Assembly: GCA_029339195.1 (NCBI GenBank)
Contig: JAPTJF010000165.1
Span: forward strand, 55,299 to 119,298
Source: Micractinium sp. NFX-FRZ
Lineage: Eukaryota; Chlorophyta; Trebouxiophyceae; Chlorellales; Chlorellaceae
Length of the DNA: 64,000 nt
Direction of reading: 5' to 3'
The translations under genes and the position numbers were made by a program. Below, one piece after another: positions 33,044-44,562 of this stretch; position 1 is the stretch's first letter; the number at the start of each line of letters is the position of its first letter. The notes under the pieces are model-generated. The model was not told the DNA's origin, did not search any database, and saw only the letters and a list, made by a program, of their open reading frames with translations.

Positions 33044-34483
33044 TCACGAGTGCGGCACCGGCGCTGACATACAGAACAGGCGGCGGAGGAGGGAGCGGCC
33101 TACAGCAGGGCGTGCCTGCGCAGCCGGCGGTGGCGGGCGTGCTTGCACTGCAAAGGAGAAGGAGGCAGCAGGTCCTGGCTGTGCCACAGGCACCTGGTCG
33201 GGCGACCCAGCTGCCAGCCCTCCTGCCCCCTCGCCCTGCTGCTCCGGCCCCGCCAGCGCCGCCAGGACCTGCTTCCACGCCTGCGGGCTGCTGCCATGTG
33301 GTGGGGATGCCGCAGCCACCTGCATTGTGGCGGTGGCACAGCCAGCCGCAGGGATGCTCCAGTCCTGGGGGCCGCTGCTGGACCCACCGCCCCAGCCGCC
33401 GGCCAGAGTCTGGGGCAGCGCTGCTGATGCCGGCACCGCTGCCGCTGCCGCCGCCGCCGCCTGCTGGCACCAGGCGGCCACATTGAGGTGAGCAGCTGCC
33501 TCTGCCGGCACCAGCAGCGGCAGGACGGTGAAGGCGGGCGAACCAGGGACAGCGCCCGCCGGCAGTGCTGTGGTTGGTGTGAGGCAGGGGGCATAGGCAG
33601 CAGCACCAGCGAGCTCGCTGGCCAAGCTGCGCCTTGGATGCGCTGGGCGCCTGCTGGCGCACTGCCGCTGGCGGTGTTCCTTGCTCCGGCTTGCGTGCAG
33701 CATCCAGGGGCTGCAAGCACCTGCTTCAGCACCTGCTGTGCAGGCCTGCGTGGGCGCTGCTGATGCTGATGCGGGTGCTGCCACATCTCGGCTCAGGCTG
33801 GCAGCAGGGGGGCTGCCCTCCGCTGAGCTTGAGCTGCCACTCCCGTACTCTGCCCGTGCCCACCGCAGCCACTGCGGTGTGCGAGCGCCCTCCCCCTGCT
33901 GTTCATCGCCTTCTGTGCTGTCTGTGCCCGCCCACCGCCCCTGCTTGCTTGCTTCGCTGCAGCTGCTGCCGTCGCTGCTGCTGCTGGCAAAGTGCTGCGC
34001 TGCCCAGCGCATGGCACCATGCCCGCCGCTGGTGGGCCTCGGCACCGAGACAATGGATGCGACCCTGGCTGCCGGGCGGGTGGTGTCTGGCGGTGGGGAT
34101 GGGGAGGCCCAGCGTGGCAGCTGCTGCAGCATCATCCCCTCTTCGCTGCTGTCACTGCCCAGTGTGGCGGCGCGTGGCCAGGAACTGCGCCTCCGACTCG
34201 GTGGCAGTGTGCCCTGCACTCCTGCCACCACCTGCGGAACCTCCCCGCCATGATCATCGTCGCTGCCGCTGCTGAGACGGCCGTGCCTGCCAAACAGAAG
34301 GGCGATGCGGCCGTCGAGCGGCTGCTGGCTCGCCGTGGCGGCGGCAGAGCGGCGGCCCATGGGTGCAGCGGCGGCAGTCCCAGGCGGCGCCCCACGCCCT
34401 GCAAGCCTGCCGCTGTGCTCCAATTGGTGCCCCCGGGAATTTGAAGGGGTTTGCGCCTGCTGAGGCAGCCCCAATTCCCTCAA
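33044..34483 (-). CDS. Ser-rich repeat protein of unknown function
   Basis: A 1.4-kb open frame without introns codes a low-complexity protein; no known domain is recognised. Its N-terminal half holds several degenerate repeats of an aromatic/Arg segment followed by an acidic Ser run: GRHGRLSSGSDDD, WPRAATLGSDSSEE, RWAAQHFASSSSDG and RWARAEYGSGSSSSAE. These resemble casein kinase 2 targets. The C-terminal half is Ala/Pro-rich and ends FCMSAPVPHS. The first in-frame ATG is at 34360. The frame extends upstream to a likely acceptor (aaccctctccag|gac, near 34520), so a 5' exon is likely. A small exon starting MAEARG near 34690 is a candidate but joins in another phase, so the 5' end is unresolved. 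Confidence 0.5.
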   Translation of the reverse strand: MRELGLPQQAQTPSNSRGHQLEHSGRLAGRGAPPGTAAAAPMGRRSAAATASQQPLDGRIALLFGRHGRLSSGSDDDHGGEVPQVVAGVQGTLPPSRRRSSWPRAATLGSDSSEEGMMLQQLPRWASPSPPPDTTRPAARVASIVSVPRPTSGGHGAMRWAAQHFASSSSDGSSCSEASKQGRWAGTDSTEGDEQQGEGARTPQWLRWARAEYGSGSSSSAEGSPPAASLSRDVAAPASASAAPTQACTAGAEAGACSPWMLHASRSKEHRQRQCASRRPAHPRRSLASELAGAAAYAPCLTPTTALPAGAVPGSPAFTVLPLLVPAEAAAHLNVAAWCQQAAAAAAAAVPASAALPQTLAGGWGGGSSSGPQDWSIPAAGCATATMQVAAASPPHGSSPQAWKQVLAALAGPEQQGEGAGGLAAGSPDQVPVAQPGPAASFSFAVQARPPPPAAQARPAVGRSLLRRLFCMSAPVPHS

Positions 34484-34889
34484 CTGCCTCGCAACCGCAG
34501 TGTCCTGGAGAGGGTTGGGACGGCCTGCGACTGCGGCCTAACTGCGGCCAAATGCCTCCTGAACAGCGAGCCAATACAGAGAGAGCGGCATGTTCGCGCT
34601 CGAGCCAGCAGGGCACAGCAGGCGGGCTGATGTCCTGGGGCCAGCCTCACAGCCGTGTTCACCTCCTCTCGCCTCCGCCATACTTAGGGGTGCATTAGGT
34701 GCTCATCACCGTGTATCAGAGGCCCTGCCTAGCGGGCCCCGCTGCGACGCCCTGCTCCCCTTTGTCTCCCGAGCGACGTGCTCTGCCGGCCAAGCGTTAA
34801 AGTTCAGCCAAAGGTTGGACTGATAGCGCCAGCACCGGCCGGCAGCAAGGAGGGACAACTGCTGCAAGAGAGATTGGCAGCCGGCAAAG
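34484..34889. promoter_or_regulatory. Divergent promoter region
   Basis: This lies between the Ser-rich protein (-) and the transporter (+). It may hold the first exon of the minus gene (ATG near 34690). Confidence 0.4.
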
Positions 34890-37588
34890 ATGGCGGGGAG
34901 CCAGGCACTGACCACAGGGCTGGTCATCCTCAGCTGGTGAGTGCCAAACCATGCGAACGGCGCGACCGCCGCCGGAGCGGTCCGCCGCAGTCTGAACTTC
35001 CCCCCCGCCCGGCGCCCTTCCCCCGCCTGCGCCCGCTCGCACCGCCTGCTTCCCCTCACCGCCCCTGCCCCGCCACTGATGCTGCAGGTATGGCAGCAAC
35101 ATTGGAGTGCTGCTGCTGAACAAGTACCTGCTGTCCATCTTTGGCTTCAAGTGCGTCTACTCCTGCCCCTGCCGCCCCCGCGCTTGCACGCGTACCGTGC
35201 TAATTATGCCGCTGCCGCTCCTCCCCTGCCTGGGCCGTCTGTGCTGTGCCGGGGCAGCCACGGGCTTTTTGTCACTTTGCCTGTCGAGTTGGCGTATTTC
35301 AGAAGCAGAGCACTAGCGCAGCTGGGCTGCTGGTCCCGCCACTGCACGTGCCCCTGAATCTGCTCAGGCATTTGGGGCGGCCGCCCAGCCGGGCGCATTG
35401 CCCTGTGCTGCCGCCCCCTCCACCCACCCGCATGCTCCGCCTCCCTCTTGTCGTGCACTCATCACGTGCGCACCGCTTCCTTTGCAGGTGCCCGGTCTTC
35501 CTCACACTCTGCCACATGCTGGCATGCAGCTTCATGAGCTACTGCGTGGCGGCGTCGCGCCTCGTCACCCTGCAGCCCGTCACCAGCCGGCGTCAGTTTT
35601 ACAAGATCTCCCTGCTCGCCCTCATCTTCTGCCTGACCGTGGTGCTGGGCAACGTCTCCCTCAAATTCATCCCGGTGTCGTTCAACCAGGCCATTGGCGC
35701 CACCACCCCCGCCTTCACCGCCATGCTGGCCTGGATGGTGCTGCACCAGCGCGAGTCGCCCGCCGTCTACGCCTCCCTCATCCCCGTCGTCATCGGCGTG
35801 GTCATCGCCAGCGGGGCGGAGCCCATGTTCAACATGACCGGCTTTGTGGCCGCCGTGACGGCCGCCTCGGCGCGCGCCCTCAAGAGCGTGCTGCAGGGCC
35901 TGATGCTGTCCGACTCCAACGAGCGCATGGACAGCCTGAGCCTGCTCATGTACATGGCGCCCGTGGCCGTGGTGGCCCTCATCCCCACCACCCTCTTCTT
36001 TGAGCCGGACGCCGCCAGCGTGGCGATGGAGCTGGGGCAGAACGGGAGTGAGTGGGAGCGGCGGGGAGGAGGGGAGGGGAGGCGGCTGGGTGCTGCCGCG
36101 CGCGGGACGGGAGGTGTTGACTGCTCGCTTGTGCGCATGCATGCGTGCCCTGCCTGCCGCCAGCCCACCACCTGCACTCTCCTCCAAGTATGGGCCGCAC
36201 ACGCCTGCCGCGCGCTGCTGCTCATGAACCGCGCTGCCATTGCCGCACACGCCGTCGTCGGCTTCTCCCGCCCCGCCCCCCTTGGTTGGCTCTTCCCGCC
36301 CCGCCCGCCCTCATCTGCCCCCTCTGCTCGCCGCCTCCCTGTGCCCCCTCGGCTGCCGCAGTGTTCTGGGTGCTGCTCCTGCTCAACTCCTTCCTCGCCT
36401 ACTTTGTCAACCTCACCAACTTCCTGGTCACCAAGTACACCTCGGCGCTGACCCTGCAGGTGGGTGGGGGGCAGGGCAGGCAGGGGCAGGTGGGGCGGCG
36501 CTGTGCGGGGCAGCGCCGCATGCAGCTGGGCGGTGGATTACGGTGGGCAACTGGCTGCGCGTCATTGTCCCGTGCTCTTGCACCACGACCTCGCGGCGCC
36601 GCTCTTGCGCCTGGCTCACGTGCTCGCCTGCGCCCTCGTTCCGCCCCCGCTCTGGCCCCTCCCCGGCCGTAGGTGCTGGGCAACGCCAAGGGCGTGGTGG
36701 CCGTGGTGCTCTCGCTCATATACTTCCGTAACCCCGTAAACTTCTACTCCGTCTTTGGCTACGGCGTCACCGTCACCGGGGTGGTGATGTACAGCCAGGT
36801 GCGGTAGGGAGGAAGGGAGTGAGGGGCGGTGTGGCAGACTGGGCGGGTGTGCATTGATGAGACATGGGGTGATGTGTGTGTGGGTGGGGATTGGGTTGAG
36901 AATGATGGGTGCCAAGCAGTCTGGGGCGGCGCCATGGCAGAGGGCGCCGGCCTGCCGTTGCCACCCCTCACCACCCACCTATTCTTGCCTTGCACCGCCT
37001 GCAGGCAAAGAAGTCGGCCAAGAAGGCGGTGCTGCTGCAGAAGATGGCTTCTGGCGACCCTGCCCTGACGGCCAACGGGGGCGAGCCGCAGCAGCACCAG
37101 AAGGGGGAGCAGCAGAAGGGCGGCAGCGGCGGCGGCAAGGCAGCCGGCACGACGGCGGCTGTGCCCAAGGGCGAGGCAGCGACGCTGCTGCGGGCGGCAG
37201 AGAAGCTGGGCGGCAGGTGAGCAGTCTTCTGCACCTGCACAGGCATATGGTGCTCTTCCTCAGGGGCTGGGCCGGCGAGCTGCCTACTGCCCGCTGCTGC
37301 CCTCCTCCAGTCCTGCAGCCGGTGCTGCTGCTGCGGCTGCTGCTGCTGTTACGCCGCCTGCCTGGTCCCCCTCACCCCAATCACACCGGCACCAGCACCC
37401 TGCTCAACCGTGCCTGCCCCCCTCTCTCCTGCCCGCTTCCATGCAGCGCCTTTGGCAGCCATGCCTACATCAACATTCCCGCAAACGGCTCTGCCCGCGC
37501 CGACCAGATGCAGCCGCGCACCGTGCCGCTCGTCATGCAGACGGCGGCGTCCATGCCGCGCGGCTACTCCTCAGTTTACGAGGTGTGA
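34890..37588 (+). CDS. TPT-family sugar-phosphate/nucleotide-sugar translocator
   Basis: This is a membrane antiporter of the triose-phosphate translocator family, close to the plant group often annotated as probable sugar phosphate/phosphate translocators. Exon 1 codes MAGSQALTTGLVILSW. Core signatures are SNIGVLLLNKYLLSIFGFK, GNVSLKFIPVSFNQAIGATTP (35648-35710) and SARALKSVLQGLMLSDSNERM (35865-35930). NSFLAYFVNLTNFLVTKYTS, LGNAKGVVAVVLSLIYFRNPV and YGVTVTGVVMYSQAKK follow. About ten membrane helices are expected. A hydrophilic tail of about 130 residues follows the last helix and ends GYSSVYEV; it is longer than in most relatives. Location (Golgi, ER or plastid) is not decided by the sequence. 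Confidence 0.9.
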
Positions 37589-38141
37589 AGCGCAGGAGAG
37601 GCCTTTACCTCTGGCGGCGTGGGGCCGCTTGGCGTGGAGAGGGCGCTCAGGCAAACGCGTACACGAGGGTGCGAGGCTGAGCGCTGCGCCCGCTGCGACG
37701 CATGGCGCGGCGTCTGGCTCCCCGAGGCGTGCCGCACGACATTTGCATCTGGTGGCTGCTGCCTTCTCCGCCCCGCCCCCCGCCACCGTTGCCCTGCACC
37801 GCCCCCCTTGGGGCTGTGACTAGAACACTCGTAGTGGCCAGATTGGCTGGGCCCCGCTCTGCCCACGTCCGCTGTGCCCGCCGACCAACTGAGCGCCCCG
37901 CGCTGTTGGATCGCTTGGCTGTGCCATCCTCCTCTAGGCAGCTCAGCTCAGTTTAGGTAGCCTTGTGGCTCTTGCCTACTGGCGGGGACCCTGTGGCAGC
38001 AGGCAGCGCACCCAGCCAGCATGCCTGACCCCGGCCCGCCGTGAGGCTGCCCTTGCACCCCGGGTGCGGCGGGGCTGCAGCAGCGGCAGCCTCAGGTGGT
38101 ACAAGGGGTTGCAGGCAGCGGGTGCCTGGGGCCGCCCCATT

Positions 38142-38173
<32 letters not shown>

Positions 38174-38893
38174 TCGTCCCTCTCTCGCTAGCACTGGTAG
38201 TTTTTCCACCTCTTCCCCACCTCCACCTGTCCGTCCCCCCTTTGTTCCCCTGGGCACGCCCCCCGTACCTGCTCGGCTCACTCGGCTTTTTTTTCCCCGC
38301 TTGCCGCGCGTGCCCATTCACTCGCTGATTGCTCTCTCTGTTCTTCCACAATTGGAATCGAATGCCCCATGATCCCCCCACAAGCGGCTGGCCAGCCGCC
38401 ATCCCCCTGCCCCCATGAGATACACCCCACCAACCCGATCTGTGCCCGGAACACATTGCTCCTCTCCTCAACAAGCACTGTAAACTCTCGCTGTCGTTGC
38501 AACCGCTTGCAGCAGGGCGCTCAGTGTCGGCGATTCGGTGGGAATCAAGTGGCATGGTGTGCAGTGGGCCCTGTGGGGGATGCGGGTGCCGCTACGTGGG
38601 TTGCTGCTGCCAGACCCTGCTGCCAACAAGCACCGCTGCCCCTGCACTGTCAGTTCCAGGGCATTGTGGGCCCAGTCTGTGCACGTGATCATCACCTAAC
38701 CTCTCATCCAGGGTGCTCTGTGGTGGCCCCCGCACGCGCCGCTGGCGCATGCCTCTCATGTGCTGTGTGTTTGTGGCAGTATCGTGGCGAATATTAAATG
38801 AGAGAACCGAAACTCGGTGAACAAGTGAGCTGTATGGGCAGGCCAGCTACTTGCATCACTGCACCCGCGTCGCATGAAACTGTTTGCGCCCGC
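37589..38893. other. Long convergent intergenic region with a poly(C) tract
   Basis: This 1.3-kb stretch lies between the stops of the transporter (+) and the strictosidine synthase-like gene (-). It holds a 30-base C run and C/T-rich flanks. TGTAA at 38479-38483 is far (about 890 bases) from the transporter stop. No coding region is supported. Confidence 0.5.
38143..38172. repeat. Homopolymer C tract, 30 bases
   Basis: An uninterrupted run of 30 C lies in the intergenic region. Confidence 0.95.
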
Positions 38894-40597
38894 CTATGCT
38901 GCCGCGCCCTGCGCCGCCCTTGGGCCACGCTCCGCCTTTTCTGCTGCCTCCCCTGCCGGGGCCAGTGGCAATGTTGCCAGGTCCAGCACGCTCACATAGT
39001 CCTTGGCCAGGTTGCCCAGGAACAGGCGGCCGCCGTGCTCTGTGGCGGAGCTGACGTGGCTGACGTGGCCGCCGGTGGGGTCCATCAGCGTGTGCAGCAC
39101 CTCCCCCTCGGGGGACACCTGCACGGACAGCACGATGTACAGGCGTCATGTTTAGGAGAGAGAGGTGGGTGTATGTATGCCTGTTAAACACGTCATGGTG
39201 AACTAGCCGCAGCAGCATGTTATGACAATGAGATGATTGTACATACGACTGTAAGACTAAAAGCAGCATGGTGAAGCAGCGGCAGCAGCAGCAGCAGCAG
39301 CAGGAACGGCACTGGCCAGGGCGGCACTGGCAGCCGTACTTGCCTTGACGACGCAGCCCCACTGCGGCTTGCGCGGGTGCAGCCACTCTGGGAGGGCGCC
39401 GTACAGGCGGCGCAGCCAGGGCCGCCTCATCAGGCGGTGCAGCTGAACACAGAGGGGAGGAGGGGCGAGCCATGCAGCAGCGGGCGATTGGTAGCTTGGA
39501 GGACAGCCATTCGGGCCACACAGGGATGACACCGCAGCGGGCGCTCAGGAACTCAAAAGCACGGCCACATTCAGCCACATACAGCACTCCCAGTCAGCTG
39601 GCAACTATGGCAGCTTACAACAGGAGCAAGCACAAGCAGCTGCTCGGCGCAGGCACCCGAGCTGCGACGCTGCGACGCTGCCGCCTGTTGTGTGCGTGGA
39701 GAGGCCTCACCACTGGCAGGTCTGGCGCCACCAGGCACAGCCAGAAGTTGCTGTCTGAGGCACGCGAGATGTTGTCTGGGAAGCCGGGGAGGCGGTCAAT
39801 CAGGATGTCCAGGGTGCCAGCCTGCAGGGGGAGGGGAGGTGGTATCGCTCTGCCATCCAGGCAGGCAAGTGTCGAGGGAAAAGCTGACACACGCACGGAG
39901 GATGCACAAACAAGCGGTTGTGCAGCCCCAAGCAACGCAGCAAGCAATACAGGCATGCGCCAGCGCCAAAAAAATTGCGCCCACCTTGGGCCCGGCAAGC
40001 CAGTACCGATGCACCCGCATGCTGCACGTCTCCACAACCTGCGCCCACGGGCAGGCACACACGGTGTACGCAGGGAAGCGTGTGATGGCAGGGCACCTGA
40101 CAGCATGAGTGCCTTGTGAGTGGTCACCGGAAAAGGCCTTCAAGCCTCGCTGTAACTCTTCCTCAGCCATTCCGCGTATGCTGAATGAATGTGGGCGGGA
40201 AGCGAAGGCCGCCTCTCTCACAGCGAGTCAACCGCCCACTCACCGCCACAAAGCTTTCGTCCGCCGCCAGCGCCACCCCGTTTGCAAACCACAGGCCGTC
40301 GGCGAGCTGCTGCGTGGTCCCGTGCGCGGGGCTGTGCACCAGCAGGCGGCCGCTGGGCCTGCCGTGCAGCAGGGTGAGGATGAAGGATCGCATGGTGTCG
40401 TACCTGTAAGCAACAACAGTAGAAACGGTTGGATGGAGTCACTGTTCATGACTTGCAAGGGCAATGAGGTGTTGCCAATGAATGCCAGCTTATACTGATG
40501 GGAAGGAAGAAATAGGTGGCGCACCGCGGGAAGGTGGTGGGGCAGACAGCGAGGCGGAACGTAGGGGGAAGGGGCCTCCGAGGACTTAAAAAAATAT

Positions 40598-40640
<43 letters not shown>

Positions 40641-42000
40641 GAAGCACACCACAGTAGTGCGGGGGGAGGGGGGCACCCCCTCCCGCCCCCCACTCGGGCG
40701 TCCCCAGGGGAGCCCCCGCACACAGCAGAGGCAGAGCCCCCAGCGGCAGCTTTGCGGCAGGGCGACACATCATGCACGCACCAGGGGCGCGGCGCTGCCT
40801 CGTTCAGTTGCGGCGGGATGATGGTTGAGTCTGTGAAGAAGATGCGCCCGTCTGTTGCGATGTCGAGATCGTTTGCATAGCTGATCGGCCGCCCCGCCGC
40901 CCAGTTGGCCAGGCAGCGCAGGCGCCACTGGGCAGCGGGGCGGCCAGCGCCGCTGGTGCTGGTGCCTGGGGCTGGGGTGCGCTCAAGCAGCATGAGGCCC
41001 TGGCAGCAGGGGCAGGAGGGTGGAGGCCAGAGGTGAGGGGTAACGGGCAACGGATGTGCACACTCAACTGGAAAGCTGGCAGGCCCAAGGTGCGCTGCTG
41101 CCCCTGCTCACCTTGAGCGAGTCGCAGATGACCAGGTTGCCGGCAGCGTCAAGGTGGAAGCCCAGCGGGCGCCCCGGCCCCACATAGCACACCGCCTCTG
41201 CATCCAGCTTGTAACCCACACCACTGCTGCTGCTGCTGCTGCCGGTGCCCTTGATGCCGTCGGTGCCTGTGCAAGTAGGCCTGGCGGAGTGCACATAGCC
41301 CCATTTGTCCAGCATCCACAGCATGCCATCTGGTGCCACCGCCACGCTCTCTGCGGTGGAGTTGGTGGGGAGCAGGGCGCACGTGTGCCGCGCAGCAGGA
41401 CGGAGACATCCATTCCTTGGAGGTATTCCATCCTCTGGTGAGCTCTACTCCTGTATTGCCGGTCCACCCCTCCCCCTTTCTTGCCTGAGCCTTCAACCTT
41501 GCCCTCGAACAGGCGGGTGGCCGCCAGCAAGGCAGTGTTGGGTGCAAAGGGTCCCTCGGTCGGGCATGGCTGTGGCAGGCGGTCAGCTGGCACCGGCTCT
41601 GGCGCCAGGGTGTGTGCAGGAAAGGGCAGAGCCATGCCTTCCGGGCTGCTTGCAACGAGCAGAAGGGCGGAAGCGAGCCGTGTGGGCACGGGACCGTGCG
41701 TCAGTACCACAGGCGGTGGGCGGTAGCGCAGGTGCGGCCTCGGCGGACGCGAGCGGGGGTTTGGCGCCTCACTGTAGCGCCTACAGATCCCAACTGGTGT
41801 CTGGGGTCCCTGCAAGCGCGGCAGGAAGCCCAGCTGGAGCGTGCAGCAGCGCTGGGACGCTGGTAGCGCAGGGCACAGGACTCGCAACACCGTCTGACTT
41901 GATCAAGTGAGCTGTATGATCGTCGTAGGTTTAACCAAAGAGGGCGGAAGGCGGGACAGCACTCGCGCAGCATCCAGGCCAGCTGTTCTGAGAACGCCAT
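38894..42000 (-). CDS. Strictosidine synthase-like (APMAP-type) beta-propeller protein
   Basis: This belongs to the six-bladed propeller family of strictosidine synthase-like and APMAP proteins, most of which are esterase/lactonase-like rather than alkaloid enzymes. Exons in order show SVAVAPDGMLWMLDKWGYVH (41280-41345), GRPLGFHLDAAGNLVICDSLK (41110-41180), and GLMLLE with ISYANDLDIATDGRIFFTDS (40780-41000). YDTMRSFILTLLHGRPSGRL and GLWFANGVALAADESFVAV (40245-40405), ILIDRLPGFPDNISR (39770-39815) and PEWLHPRKPQWGCVVK (39345-39400) follow. The last exon has HGGRLFLGNLAKDYVSVLDL. GFHLDAAGNL, FTDS and LPGFPDNI are family signatures. The N-terminus is uncertain: an ATG at 42000 begins MAFSEQLAWMLRECC, but the join to the next exon is unclear. 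Confidence 0.8.
40598..40639. repeat. (CAG)14 microsatellite in an intron
   Basis: About 14 uninterrupted CAG units lie inside an intron of the strictosidine synthase-like gene. They read as CTG in the sense of the transcript. Confidence 0.9.
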
Positions 42001-42332
42001 TTCACGTCGGGTTCAATACGAGAGTGTCGGTGCGATCACGCATTTCTAGGGAGGGGCAGAGAGCAAGCGGGCGCCGTCAAGAAGGTGGGCGCCTCTCCCC
42101 TCGGCCGGTGTGCAGCCTGCCGCCAACTGCAGTGGGATCTGTGATAGCATAGCATCGGATGAAACCGCCCTAGGCGCATGGCCGGTCGAATGCGCGGCCT
42201 CGAGCTGTGTCCCAACCCGCCGCTGCCAAGCTGCCGCCGCTCCTGCCGCTGTTCACCTGCAGAGCGAGCGACCAACACTTGCAGTCCAACAGTTGCAGCA
42301 GCTTCGGAGCGTGCCCGCCTGTCTTGGCAGTC
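42001..42332. promoter_or_regulatory. Divergent promoter region
   Basis: This lies between the strictosidine synthase-like (-) and GET1-like (+) genes. No distinct element is recognised. Confidence 0.4.
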
Positions 42333-44018
42333 ATGGCAGAAGTGGGAGGTGTGGCAGATAGTGCCGCCTTCACAACAGCGCAGCTGGCCGCCATCACTTT
42401 GGTGGCCAGCCTAGCGGTCACCGCCTTGGACCGCCTCGTGCGGCGGTGGAAGGTGCGCACATGCGGCATTGGACTGTGCAGGGGATCAGCTGCTTTTCTT
42501 GCTCCTTTGGCTCGCCTTTGCTACTGCGCTGCTTCAAGGCCTCCTGCCTGCATCCCGCAGCATGCTGCATTTCAGCGCTCCCCTGCTCCCTCGAGCGTCT
42601 GCATGCACGATGCCGGATGTGCGTCGGCAGCAGTTTAACATGCACAATCCAACTGGCTGATTGTTGGCGTTTAATCACATACCTCCGCATGCCTGCAGGT
42701 TCCAGACACCCGGCGGCAGCAGTTTGAGCTGCAGCAGGAGGTGGCCCACCTGCAGCGCCAGGCGGCGGCGCTCAACAACCCCGACACATTTGCACAGGTG
42801 GGAGCCCCGCCATTGTCCTTCAAGCATAGCTAAGGGAGGAGTCTCCCGCATGCATGCCTTTTGCCCACAGGGATGCTGTAGAAGCTGTGGCTTGTGTGTT
42901 GTTGCGCACAGGCTTGGGTCTAGCGCGCTGCAGCTCTACCTAAGAATGTGGATTTCAGCAGATGCCTGACCTGAGCGCCGCGCCGCCACCTTCGCTCCCA
43001 CCCTGTGTGCTGCCTGTTCTCGTCCAATTGCCTGCAGAGCGCCAAGGCTGAGCGCAAGGCAATTGCACTGGAGAAGCAGCTGACCCAGCTGCGGCAGCAG
43101 CAGGTGCGCGCCGGCGGCACAGACGGGGGTGCCTGCGCTGGCGGCAGCACCGGGAGGGCAGCCAATATATGCCAGCCCTACCTGCCTGCCCTGCCTGCCT
43201 GCCCTGCCTGCCTGCTCACCAGGCCCTCTTGCTGCTGACTCCAACGGTGGCCGCCCTGTGCCTTGCGCCCTGCAGGCAGAGGCGGGGGCGCTGCGCCTGC
43301 TGCGTCTGCCCCAGCTGCTGCGCGTCCTGCTGCTGCTCTGGCTGCTCTACCAGTCCAGTGAGTACGGCGCTGTGGGCCGGGCTGCGCTGTGCCACAACGT
43401 AGTGCTGTGCTGCTGCTGCTGTGCACTTCCTGTCGCTCTGGCTGCCCTACCTGTCCAGTGGGCAGACGGCTATTGTAGGTGGCTGCCAACCAGCTATTGT
43501 AGGGGGCTGCCAACCAGCTGCTGCCTTCTGTGCTCGTGCACCTCTGATGCACAACCTGAGGCTGTGTTGCGCAAGCTCCACGGGACGGTGCTCTTGTGGC
43601 ATGCTGCATACAGGTGCCGCACATGCCTGTGTTTGAACCAAGGTTGGCTTCCCTCCTGGTACCTGCCCCCTGCCCCTGCAGCCTCGGTGCCCATCGTCGG
43701 TTTTGTCCGCCCAGAGGCCGTCTGGCCGCTTGGCCGCTGGCTTCGTCTGGGGGCAGGTGAGCGGCACCTGGCCCGCCTGGCCCTGCACTCTGCTGCCTGC
43801 ATTGTGGGGCGTGTTGCGCACCTGCTGGCTTGGATAAGCATGGCGTAACGACCTGTGGCTGCAGGAAGCTGGTGCCAGCACATAGCACTCACACTGACCC
43901 TGACCCGCTTCCTCCCCTGCTGCCTGCAGGCAAGGGCAGCGTGCCGGGCACGGTGGGCCTGCTGGCCTGGGGCATGCTCTGCCAGCGCCTGTCGGCTGCC
44001 ATTCTGGGCAGGAGCTAG
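42333..44018 (+). CDS. GET1: GET1/WRB-like tail-anchored protein insertion receptor
   Basis: Six exons (42333-42452, 42699-42797, 43038-43103, 43276-43357, 43682-43756, 43930-44018) sum to 531 bases, giving 176 residues. The layout is that of GET1/WRB: an N-terminal membrane helix (TTAQLAAITLVASLAVTAL), then a cytosolic coiled coil (VPDTRRQQFELQQEVAHLQR through AKAERKAIALEKQLTQLRQQQ), then two C-terminal helices. The NPDTFAQSAKAERK segment matches the conserved region that contacts the GET3 ATPase. The C-terminal PLGRWL...GKGSVPGTVGLLAWG fits the last loop and helix. The role would be ER insertion of tail-anchored proteins with a GET2/CAMLG-like partner, not seen here. The intron after exon 4 holds a decayed copy of the exon 4 end. 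Confidence 0.8.
43177..43212. repeat. CCTG/CCTGC short tandem repeat
   Basis: cctgcctgccctgcctg-type units repeat in the third intron of the GET1-like gene. Confidence 0.8.
43334..43462 (+). repeat. Exon end plus donor duplicated in intron, 100 bp apart
   Basis: gctctggctgctctacc at 43335 (exon 4 end, with cagtccagtgag after it) recurs as gctctggctgccctacc at 43435, followed by tgtccagtggg. The second copy lies in the intron. Confidence 0.85.
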
Positions 44019-44156
44019 CGGGGTTGTTGCCACCGGCTGTGGCTGCCCAACCCCACCTTGGCGCATTGCTTGCATTGTTCAGCTCCTACCTGTGTTGCAC
44101 CTGTCCTTCGCAGCAACCCCCAGCCTGCACAGATATGTACTGCTTTCTGGGCTGCT

Positions 44157-44161
44157 TGTAA
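44157..44161 (+). terminator. TGTAA poly(A) signal of the GET1-like gene
   Basis: TGTAA lies 139 bases after the stop codon. Confidence 0.6.
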
Positions 44162-44331
44162 AGCTGACGTGTGGAGGCCGAATGGAACAGGTGGCGGGGG
44201 TGGCAGGCAAACGTCCTGGCACCCGCCAAGGGCAGGTAGGCGCTGCAGCACATGGCACCTGCTGAGTCAACTTGTACGACTTGCTGTATGAAGCCCTCCG
44301 CATTGTCACCTCGCTCATCAACTGTAGTCAG

Positions 44332-44336
44332 TTACA
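44332..44336 (-). terminator. TGTAA poly(A) signal of the Gag1-clamp gene
   Basis: TTACA on the plus strand gives TGTAA on the minus strand, 227 bases after the stop codon. Confidence 0.55.
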
Positions 44337-44562
44337 ATTTGCTTGGTGCACACGTCAGGCCAGGACATGTCATGTTGTTTGCGGATGAGCATGGCTGGCA
44401 AACAGGGGAGGCACGAGGAGATGGCAGCCGTGGCGTGCAGGCGGGTCCTTAGAGTGCCTTTAGTGCAGTGCCGGCACTTAGGTGCCCAGCCGCCGCGGGC
44501 GTCGCTGTCTCTCGCTGGAGCAGCGCTGCTGCGGAGCGCTGCTGGTGATGCCACATTCGCCC

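Larger units (their letters stand above)
44019..44562. other. Convergent 3' region with poly(A) signals on both strands
   Basis: The GET1-like gene (+) and the Gag1-clamp gene (-) converge. The plus-strand signal is at 44157 and the minus-strand signal at 44332, so the two 3' UTRs need not overlap. Confidence 0.55.

Noticed and set aside
41701..41997. Whole MAFSEQ open frame (99 codons) as a separate small gene
   Set aside because: It overlaps the better-supported exon of the strictosidine synthase-like gene in another frame. Only its first part may serve as that gene's first exon.
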